Shown here: positions 23,959-29,435 of the stretch, piece after piece | Position numbering within the stretch: position 1 is the first letter of the stretch | Layout of the letters: every line of letters begins with the position of its first letter | DNA from: Porphyromonadaceae bacterium | Lineage (GTDB): Bacteria > Bacteroidota > Bacteroidia > Bacteroidales > Paludibacteraceae | Assembly: GCA_905372605.1 (NCBI GenBank) | Contig: CAJPPQ010000002.1 | Coordinates: 1 to 29,435 of the forward strand | DNA length: 29,435 nucleotides | Direction: 5' to 3' | The notes under the pieces: model-generated | Seen by the model: only the letters and a program-made list of their open reading frames with translations | What the model was told of the DNA's origin: nothing | Database searches by the model: none | Position numbers and translations under genes: made by a program

Positions 23959-25167
23959 TTAAACGTTGTTTTTTTGCAAAAATTGTTCAAAAGATTTTTT
24001 TGAGTTACGTCCGTTCCACTTACTTACGACCGTCCCTTCTTTGATTATTATCACTCCCGGATTGGCGCGAATCATCGTTTTTAGCGGTATCGCATCCATC
24101 TCACAGAACGGGAAAAGTGTGTTGTTGGTCTGAGCAAAACGGTCTATCTCTTCGGGCGAAGAAGCCGTAAGAGCAACCACCCGATAGCCCTTTTCAGACA
24201 TTTGTACGTAAATCTGATTTAGGTCTTCGATGGCTTTTTCGTTTGCAAGGCTAAGATTGTACATTACGAACATTACCACATAGTTGCTATCGGTCAGAAT
24301 ATCTTCGGTAATATCGCCCTGCTCGGGGTCGAATATCAAAAAGTCGTGTACCGGCGGCTCGTAACCGCGCTTTATCAGCTTAGTATTCTGCGACACATAC
24401 TCCCAGTTGATGGTATCGTTCCACGGAGCATCGTTGAGTGAAGCAAATGTTTTCTCTTCGCCCGAAGTACGATCTCTGTATATAAACGTGGTCTCGTATT
24501 CGTCGAGCGGAGCACCGTCGGGTATCTTCATTTGCTCGGGAATATTATTGCCTACCTTATAGGGCAGATAGTCAATAAGAGGCAGATTCAGAAGACAATA
24601 CCACGATATCGCCACGGAGAAGCCAAAAAACGAAGCAGCTATCAGACTCGACGGCAACGGCGACAAATACGGCTTATGATATTTTTCGAAATATAGTATT
24701 GCTACTATTATCGCCATGAGAACGATATTTTTCCAGAAAGTAGCCCAGTTCGAAAGTTTTATGGCATCGCCGAAACAGCCGCAGTCGGAAACGGCATTCG
24801 TAAGAGCAAGCCACAGTGTAAGTGGCGTCATTACAAGCATAAATCCAAATGCACTCCACGAAAATATTTTAAGATAAATGCCCGTTATCATACCCAGCCC
24901 GATGGCAAACTCCAGAGCTATCATTAGTATGCTCAATACCAATGTAGGATAGTAAACCTGCGGCAGCCCCATAGCTTGGAAGTAATCGAGCATCTTGTAT
25001 GTATGCCCCAGAGGGTCGATTGCCTTGACAAAGCCCGAATATATGAATACCACGCCAAACAATATACGAAGTATCATTCCCACGACACGAAACGACGTCG
25101 CTTGCTCCTGCTTTACAAGTTTCGACTTAAGCTCTTGATTGATATTATTTATTTTATTGGTTATCAT
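23959..25167 (-). CDS. DoxX/MauE-like membrane protein fused to a thioredoxin-like domain
   Basis: 402 residues. The N-terminal half has about five membrane helices of DoxX/MauE type (LRILFGVVFIYSGFVKAIDPLG, then LEFAIGLGMITGIYL and WSAFGFMLVMTPLTLWLAL) and a C-G-C-F-G-D motif (Cys129, Cys131) like that of MauE-family redox proteins. The C-terminal third (about 275-402) resembles a thioredoxin fold (VVMFVMYNLSLANE, RVVALTASSPEEI, NPGVIIIKEGTVVSKW) but the place of the CxxC active site reads YNLSLANE, with no cysteines. From memory this corresponds to the conserved Bacteroidales BT_3928-type family found next to tpiA. Function unknown; a membrane redox or disulphide partner role is inferred. 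Its ATG overlaps the DUF1599 stop by 14 nt, so the two are translationally coupled. Confidence 0.85.
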   Translation of the reverse strand: MITNKINNINQELKSKLVKQEQATSFRVVGMILRILFGVVFIYSGFVKAIDPLGHTYKMLDYFQAMGLPQVYYPTLVLSILMIALEFAIGLGMITGIYLKIFSWSAFGFMLVMTPLTLWLALTNAVSDCGCFGDAIKLSNWATFWKNIVLMAIIVAILYFEKYHKPYLSPLPSSLIAASFFGFSVAISWYCLLNLPLIDYLPYKVGNNIPEQMKIPDGAPLDEYETTFIYRDRTSGEEKTFASLNDAPWNDTINWEYVSQNTKLIKRGYEPPVHDFLIFDPEQGDITEDILTDSNYVVMFVMYNLSLANEKAIEDLNQIYVQMSEKGYRVVALTASSPEEIDRFAQTNNTLFPFCEMDAIPLKTMIRANPGVIIIKEGTVVSKWNGRNSKKSFEQFLQKNNV

Positions 25168-25708
25168 TACATTCTTCCTCCAGACATTTTATCATATAAA
25201 AAACGGCATAGTTGACCATATCATAATAATTTGCATCGATACCTTCCGATATGAGTGTGATGCCGTGATTGTTTTCGATAGTTTTTGTCCGATTTATCTT
25301 TTGAAGTATGAGGTCGGTATACGACTGCACTCTCATAAGACGCCAAGCCTCGTTGTAGTCGTGGTTTTTTGCCATCATAAGTTTCTTTGCCTCAGCCACG
25401 AAACGGTCATACCATTCTATCGCCTCCTCTTCGCTTGTATCGATAGTATCCGAATACCCGAGTTGTATCTGTATCAGACCGATAATGGAATAATTCACTA
25501 TTCCTACGAGTTCCGAAAAAATATCTTCGTCGACAGCCATCACTCCTGCCTGCTCTATGTAGCGGATACGACTCGCCTTGATAAATATCTGGTCTGTAAC
25601 CGATTCCTGCCGCATAATACGCCACGCCGCACCGTAATCGGTGAGTTTTTTTACGAAAACACCCCGACAAATGCTTATAGCTTGGTCGTATTGATATTCG
25701 GTAGTCAT
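25154..25708 (-). CDS. DUF1599 family protein with internal duplication
   Basis: 184 residues, soluble, helical. The protein consists of two similar halves: DYGAAWRIMRQESVTDQIFIKASRI (from Asp24) repeats as DYNEAWRLMRVQSYTDLILQKINR (from Asp117), and ELVGIVNYSI (about 66-75) repeats as DMVNYAVFYM (about 163-172), about 93 residues apart. This matches the Bacteroidetes DUF1599 family; I recall the domain being reclassified as nucleotide-modification-associated, but its biochemistry is unknown to me. The conserved D-Y, W-R and N-Y pairs could be ligand or metal contacts. It overlaps the DoxX-like gene and follows the acyl carrier protein by 54 nt. Confidence 0.85.
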   Translation of the reverse strand: MTTEYQYDQAISICRGVFVKKLTDYGAAWRIMRQESVTDQIFIKASRIRYIEQAGVMAVDEDIFSELVGIVNYSIIGLIQIQLGYSDTIDTSEEEAIEWYDRFVAEAKKLMMAKNHDYNEAWRLMRVQSYTDLILQKINRTKTIENNHGITLISEGIDANYYDMVNYAVFYMIKCLEEECNDNQ

Positions 25709-25762
25709 ACTATTTGATATTTATTGTATTACAACGATTTCGGTAGCGAAAGACCGATGGTA

Positions 25763-26005
25763 TTACTTCACTTTTGTCTCTATATAATCGCAAAACTGGC
25801 TGAATGTCTTTACGTCGGCCATCTCTTCGGGTTTTATTTTCACGCCAAAGTTTTTCTCTACTATCACTACGATATCTACAAAATCGAGACTATCGATACC
25901 TAAGTCGTCTTTGAGAAGTGCATCGGGTGTAATGACACTCTCATCGACCTCAATATCTTCTACCAAAAAATTCTTTACTTTCTGTTCTATTTCTTCTCTT
26001 GTCAT
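25763..26005 (-). CDS. Acyl carrier protein
   Basis: 80 residues, acidic, four-helix ACP fold. The phosphopantetheine attachment serine is Ser39 in GIDSLDFVDIV. Helix III and the C-terminus (VKIKPEEMADVKTFSQFCDYIETKV) match the family. It carries acyl chains as thioesters in fatty-acid or lipid synthesis. I chose the ATG at 26005, preceded by the A-rich GGTAAAAAAT; an ATG at 26017 would add only MVKN, and the longer non-ATG frame to 26068 is not credible. No fab gene is adjacent, so this may be a second, specialised ACP rather than the main one. A TAACTTTG box 60 nt upstream suggests its own promoter. Confidence 0.92.
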   Translation of the reverse strand: MTREEIEQKVKNFLVEDIEVDESVITPDALLKDDLGIDSLDFVDIVVIVEKNFGVKIKPEEMADVKTFSQFCDYIETKVK

Positions 26006-26065
26006 ATTTTTTACCATTAATATGTATTGATATGCAACTGCTTGCCATACGGCAAAACGAAGTTG

Positions 26066-26073
26066 CAAAGTTA
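26066..26073 (-). promoter_or_regulatory. -7 box upstream of the acyl carrier protein gene
   Basis: The minus strand reads TAACTTTG, an exact TAnnTTTG match in the 104-nt gap after the merR-type gene. A TGTTT at the -33 region is a weak partner. It would split the minus-strand cluster into at least two transcription units. Confidence 0.45.
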
Positions 26074-26109
26074 ATAAAAAATAACCACAGAAACAGCATA
26101 CGTCCGAAA

Positions 26110-26457
26110 TCAGTCTACGATGACTGTCTCCGAGAACGAACCTGTATTCAGTTCTCGCCTGATAGCCAAAAGTTCGCTTCGTATTGCCATGAGTCGCTCG
26201 GCTATGCTGCGTCGCGACGTAGTCTTACGTTCGTCGTTTACAAGTTTTTGCTTGGCTCCTTTCACTTTATAGCCTGCATCGCGTCGGAGATATTGTATAT
26301 TTTTCAGTGTCTCTATATCCTTAGCGGTATAGTATCGTATATTGTTGACTGTGTGAATATTGAGCTTAAAGTGCTTCTGCCAAAAACGCAGCGTAGCATA
26401 AGACTCTCCCAATATGGCAGATACCTCCGATATTTTATAATATAGTTTGTCGTCCAT
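26110..26457 (-). CDS. MerR family transcriptional regulator
   Basis: 115 residues. An N-terminal winged helix-turn-helix of MerR type: YYKISEVSAILGESYATLRFWQKHF (about 6-30), then NNIRYYTAKDIETLKNIQYLRRDAGYKVKGAKQKL. A short Arg/Glu-rich helix (about 80-105) serves for dimerisation. There is no effector-binding domain or metal-binding cysteine, so it is the short form common in Bacteroidetes, of unknown signal. It starts 27 nt after dapB and precedes the acyl carrier protein by 104 nt; a target cannot be named from sequence. Confidence 0.9.
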   Translation of the reverse strand: MDDKLYYKISEVSAILGESYATLRFWQKHFKLNIHTVNNIRYYTAKDIETLKNIQYLRRDAGYKVKGAKQKLVNDERKTTSRRSIAERLMAIRSELLAIRRELNTGSFSETVIVD

Positions 26458-26484
26458 AGGCGCGTATACTGCGGATTTTATCTT

Positions 26485-27201
26485 TTACAGTTGCAAAAGG
26501 TCGTCCATAGTGAAATATCCCACTTTATCTTCCATAAACTCTGCCGCTACCACAGCACCGAGAGCGAAACCTTCTCTCGATTTTGCTTCGTGTGTAAGAG
26601 TTATCGTATCTTCGTGGCTTTCGTATCTAATAGTGTGTATACCACACACATCGCCTTGTCGGAGAGCGGCTATCTCTATCTTGTCGTGTTCTTTCTGTGG
26701 CGAGAGTGTCCAGCCGTTTTTACGGCTTAGTTCGTCAGTCACTACTTCGGCAAGCGTAACGGCAGTACCCGAAGGAGCATCTTTTTTGTGGATATGGTGT
26801 ATCTCTTCGATATCTACTTCGTACTGAGCAAATCGGTTCATCAGCCGAGCCATTTTGCGGTTTATAGCCCAGAAAATATTTACTCCCACACTGAAATTCG
26901 ACGCCCAGAAGAGCGACTTGCCATCGGAGCGAAGCGTCTCTAATACCGATGGCAGAGCCGATGCCCAGCCTGTGGTACCGCATACTACCTTTACGTCTTG
27001 TTCCCAAGCGCGTTTGATATTGTCTACCGCTGTCTGAGGAGTAGTGAATTCGAATGCTACAGAGGCAGACCGAAAGGCATCGCTATTGAAATCGGCCACG
27101 TTGTGTGTGTCGATTATCGATACTATCTTGTGTCCTCGCTGCTTCGCAATACGCTCGAGCAGTTGCCCCATTTTTCCATAACCTATTATAGCCAAGTTCA
27201 T
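26485..27201 (-). CDS. dapB: 4-hydroxy-tetrahydrodipicolinate reductase
   Basis: 238 residues. It reduces 4-hydroxy-tetrahydrodipicolinate with NAD(P)H in lysine/diaminopimelate synthesis, and so supplies the peptidoglycan precursor. The N-terminal Rossmann motif is GYGKMG (7-12); VCGTTGW (about 73-79) is followed by the catalytic segment HHIHKKDAPSGTA (135-147) with His135/136, Lys139 and the substrate-binding PSGTA. Somewhat shorter than E. coli DapB (273) because the Rossmann half is compact, as in other Bacteroidetes. It lies 36 nt after trpS and 27 nt before the merR-type gene. Confidence 0.95.
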   Translation of the reverse strand: MNLAIIGYGKMGQLLERIAKQRGHKIVSIIDTHNVADFNSDAFRSASVAFEFTTPQTAVDNIKRAWEQDVKVVCGTTGWASALPSVLETLRSDGKSLFWASNFSVGVNIFWAINRKMARLMNRFAQYEVDIEEIHHIHKKDAPSGTAVTLAEVVTDELSRKNGWTLSPQKEHDKIEIAALRQGDVCGIHTIRYESHEDTITLTHEAKSREGFALGAVVAAEFMEDKVGYFTMDDLLQL

Positions 27202-27237
27202 TGTATGGTCTCTTTTAAATAAAAATTTTGTTAAAAA

Positions 27238-28224
27238 TCATCTCACGCCCATGAGCCGACGTACTCCCTCGATGGTCTTAGCTGCACTATGGCGTGCTTT
27301 TTCGGCTCCCTCCTCGATAATAGTTTCGAGATATGTGTCGTTTGCCTTTATATCGTTGATAGCCAAACGTATCGGGGTAGTAACTTTGATAATATCTTCG
27401 GCAAGCTGCTTTTTGAGATCGCCATAACGAATTTCGGCGCTATTCCACTGTCGGTCGAAGTGCTCGACCACTTCAGGCGCAGATACTACTCGCATTATGG
27501 TAAAGAGGTTTTCTATATAATCGGGCTTAGGCTGATTCGGTGCCGCGACTCCGCTATCGGTGAGTGCCCGCTTCACTTTTTTCTCTATATCTTTCGGCTC
27601 ATCGATAAGATAAATGGCGTTACCTTCGGACTTGCCCATCTTGCCCGAACCATCGAGTCCGGGTATTTTGACGAGCTCTTGCCCGAAACAGAACGGCTCG
27701 GGCAGTGTGAAAAAATCGGTACCGTATCGGCTGTTGAACCGCTGTGCGTAGTTGCGAGTCATCTCCAGATGTTGCTCTTGGTCTTTGCCCACGGGTACGA
27801 AATCGGCATTGTGTATCAGTATATCTGTCGCCATCAATACGGGATACGTGAGCAGACCTGCATTTACATTGTTTGGATTCTTACGAGCTTTGTCTTTGAA
27901 AGAGACTGTCTTTTCGAGTTCGCCCAGATATGCCTGCATATTAAGGAGCAGATAGAGTTCGGCTATCTCCTTTATATCGGACTGTACGTAGATAGTAGAT
28001 TTCTGCGGGTCGAGACCACACGCTATATACTCCGCCAGAATGTTTTTCACATTCTCTTTCAACATCTTGGGATCGGGGTGCGTCGTAAGCGAATGCCAAT
28101 CGGCGATGAAGAAGAAACATCGGTGATGCTCCTGCATCTTCAAAAAATTCACCATAGCACCGTAATAATTACCCAAATGCAGATTGCCTGTGGGGCGAAT
28201 ACCGCTAACGACAGTTTTTTCCAT
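27238..28224 (-). CDS. trpS: Tryptophan--tRNA ligase
   Basis: 328 residues, class Ic aminoacyl-tRNA synthetase that charges tRNA-Trp. The HIGH-type motif is in RPTGNLHLGNYYGAM (about 11-24), the KMSKS-type motif is KMGKSEGN (about 194-201), and DFVPVGKDQEQHLEMTR is the conserved Trp-pocket region. Length matches bacterial TrpRS (about 330). It is the first gene of the cluster in transcription order; a TACCTTTG box lies about 50 nt upstream. No leader peptide or T-box-like element was seen. Confidence 0.96.
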   Translation of the reverse strand: MEKTVVSGIRPTGNLHLGNYYGAMVNFLKMQEHHRCFFFIADWHSLTTHPDPKMLKENVKNILAEYIACGLDPQKSTIYVQSDIKEIAELYLLLNMQAYLGELEKTVSFKDKARKNPNNVNAGLLTYPVLMATDILIHNADFVPVGKDQEQHLEMTRNYAQRFNSRYGTDFFTLPEPFCFGQELVKIPGLDGSGKMGKSEGNAIYLIDEPKDIEKKVKRALTDSGVAAPNQPKPDYIENLFTIMRVVSAPEVVEHFDRQWNSAEIRYGDLKKQLAEDIIKVTTPIRLAINDIKANDTYLETIIEEGAEKARHSAAKTIEGVRRLMGVR

Positions 28225-28271
28225 CTATTACTATTTTTGTAGTGTATAAAATTATTAGAAAAATCGAGAAA

Positions 28272-28279
28272 CAAAGGTA
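28272..28279 (-). promoter_or_regulatory. -7 box upstream of trpS
   Basis: The minus strand reads TACCTTTG, an exact TAnnTTTG match 47 nt before the trpS ATG. A TTTAG-like -33 candidate is poorly placed. It is the probable start of the minus-strand cluster. Confidence 0.5.
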
Positions 28280-28358
28280 ATATTAATAATGACAAAACGA
28301 CTAAAGTCTGATAGTAATTTTTCAAATAATAGTCTTTTGCTATCAAAAAAACATCAGT

Positions 28359-29147
28359 CTACCACCTGATAAGCCTTATAATGTACTTGACGGTCGAAAA
28401 TAAATTGAAAAACAGGTATTCTGCAGCATTTATAGCACCTATAGCATACATATCTCTGATATTTTTCTTCACACCTCGTTCCATCTCTTTCATATTTGCC
28501 GACAATCCATTACTACCATAGTCGTTATCTGTGGATACGAGTACCTTATTGAGTATTACCATCTTATTATTCAAAGAAATTCTCATCCAATAGTTTGCAT
28601 CTTCCGAATATCGCTGCTGTTCGTCGAAAAAACCGGTATTAGTCAATATTTCTCTACGGAAAATTACTGTTGAGGTTTGCCCCACTACCTTACACAAAAG
28701 TCGACGCAGAGTAATGATGGCAAATCGACCATCGTTCGACTTTCGGTAAGGAAATGTTATCCGTTCTCTATTTCTCAACGCTGCCACAAAGTAATATTCC
28801 TCATTTTCGAGATAACGAACCTGATAGTCAATTTTATTTTTGTCCCACTCGTCGTCGCTATCGAGAAAAGCGATATAGTCGCCCTCAGCTTGCCTAAGAG
28901 CCGCATTTCTCGCTGCAGACACGCCTCTATTTGGCTGACTTACAACGGTAATATCCATTTGAGGATTGTCTGCCATATAGTTATCTACTATCTCACGTGA
29001 ATTGTCGTCGGAACCATCATCGACTATCAATATCTGATAGCCACACCTATAGGTCTGACGCTTTACCGAATCCAATGCACGCACGATAGTAGCGGCAGCA
29101 TTGTACATCGGTATCACAACGGATATTACAAGCTCGGTACTTTTCAC
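28359..29147 (-). CDS. GT-A glycosyltransferase, family 2
   Basis: 262 residues. N-terminal VISVVIPMYNAAATIVRAL, then ILIVDDGSDDNS, GVSAARNAALRQAEGDYIAF and the D-x-D as FLDSDDEWD (about 94-102). RYSEDANYWMRISL (about 186-199) is the ED-containing acceptor-side segment. The C-terminus is hydrophobic/basic (YLFFNLFSTVKYIIRLIRW), probably lying on the inner membrane. It has the same family assignment as the gene at 15269-16093 but is clearly diverged from it. Substrate unknown. It stands apart from the glycan genes at 14-16 kb and is separated from trpS by 134 nt. A TACCTTTG box at 29210-29217 on the minus strand lies inside the preceding gene and could be its promoter or chance. Confidence 0.9.
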   Translation of the reverse strand: MKSTELVISVVIPMYNAAATIVRALDSVKRQTYRCGYQILIVDDGSDDNSREIVDNYMADNPQMDITVVSQPNRGVSAARNAALRQAEGDYIAFLDSDDEWDKNKIDYQVRYLENEEYYFVAALRNRERITFPYRKSNDGRFAIITLRRLLCKVVGQTSTVIFRREILTNTGFFDEQQRYSEDANYWMRISLNNKMVILNKVLVSTDNDYGSNGLSANMKEMERGVKKNIRDMYAIGAINAAEYLFFNLFSTVKYIIRLIRW

Positions 29148-29190
29148 GATATAGCGTAAACTACTCTATTTGTGCATATTGTTTATCGAC

Positions 29191-29435
29191 CTACATAAAA
29201 AAGGCGATGCAAAGGTATATCATTATGGAAACGAACACTCCACGCAAATAGTGCCATTTATCGAACATATTAAGCAAGAAAACGGCAATAAAATTCGGTA
29301 CCATCGAGATTAGGATAAGGTTGGTCAGTACGTGCGATACGCGGAAAAACTCCAATACGTCGCCCAGCCTATCGTCGCCGTGATAAAAACTCTTGTAGAA
29401 TATCGCAGCAAAGATAAGTGGCACTACAAGCCCCG
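29191..29435 (-). CDS. Small multi-pass membrane protein, 5' end outside the window
   Basis: The frame is open to the window edge, so only the last 80 or so residues are seen. They contain about three hydrophobic segments (GLVVPLIFAAIFYKSF, VLTNLILISMVPNFIAVFLL and LRGVFVSIMIYLCIAFFM), separated by the charged HGDDRLGDVLEFF and FDKWHY. I do not recognise a family; it looks like a small integral inner-membrane protein of the kind found as conserved hypotheticals in Bacteroidales. The GTG at 29424 is not a credible start because the frame continues upstream with hydrophobic residues. The following GT2 gene starts 43 nt later. Confidence 0.6.
   Translation of the reverse strand, partial: GLVVPLIFAAIFYKSFYHGDDRLGDVLEFFRVSHVLTNLILISMVPNFIAVFLLNMFDKWHYLRGVFVSIMIYLCIAFFM

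Noticed and set aside
29210..29217. Confident promoter for the GT2 gene at 28359-29147
   Set aside because: The TACCTTTG match lies in the coding end of the upstream gene and lacks a clear -33 partner; it is mentioned only as a possibility.

Overview
The window comes from a member of the Bacteroidota, most probably the order Bacteroidales. Three things point there. A 2,916-residue secreted protein ends in a type IX secretion (T9SS) C-terminal sorting domain. Several intergenic regions carry Bacteroidetes-type -7 boxes (TAnnTTTG). The order tpiA / DoxX-like fusion / DUF1599 and the block pdxJ-exbB-exbD-tonB are arrangements I know from this order. I cannot name the genus. No rRNA, tRNA, CRISPR array, transposase or phage gene was seen.

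Left part, 1-5100. A 5'-truncated SUMF1/FGE-sulfatase-domain protein is followed by a hairpin terminator and the translation factor gene ettA, which converges on a minus-strand cation:proton antiporter. A 567-base AT-rich gap follows. It holds a promoter-like site and ten head-to-tail copies of a 21-bp unit that would lie in the 5' leader of a 218-residue alpha-helical protein of unknown function.

Centre, 5100-17800. The minus-strand giant gene (8.75 kb) encodes about nine alternating pairs of MAM-like/choice-of-anchor-J and fibronectin-III-like domains, then Cys-containing repeats and the T9SS tail. Its upstream region contains a 33-bp near-perfect palindrome with outward-reading -7-like boxes. 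Reading away from it are two overlapping glycosyltransferase genes (GT4-type, then GT2) and an OmpA-type outer-membrane protein. This looks like a cell-surface district: an adhesin-like secreted protein, sugar-transfer enzymes and a peptidoglycan-anchored outer-membrane protein.

Right part, 17800-29435. A 368-base gap holds a degenerate repeat with 22-bp period. After it come thirteen closely spaced minus-strand genes, in transcription order trpS, dapB, a merR-type regulator, an acyl carrier protein, DUF1599, a DoxX/thioredoxin-like fusion, tpiA, pdxJ, exbB, exbD, tonB, a DJ-1/PfpI protein and an LptF/LptG-type permease. The energy transducers (ExbB-ExbD-TonB) and the LPS-export permease serve the outer membrane; the remainder is mostly central metabolism and translation. 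Upstream lie another GT2 glycosyltransferase and the 3' end of a small multi-pass membrane protein that runs off the window. The most unusual items are the 21-bp repeat leader with its orphan protein, the palindromic divergent promoter region, the 22-bp repeat array, and the DoxX/Trx and DUF1599 pair.
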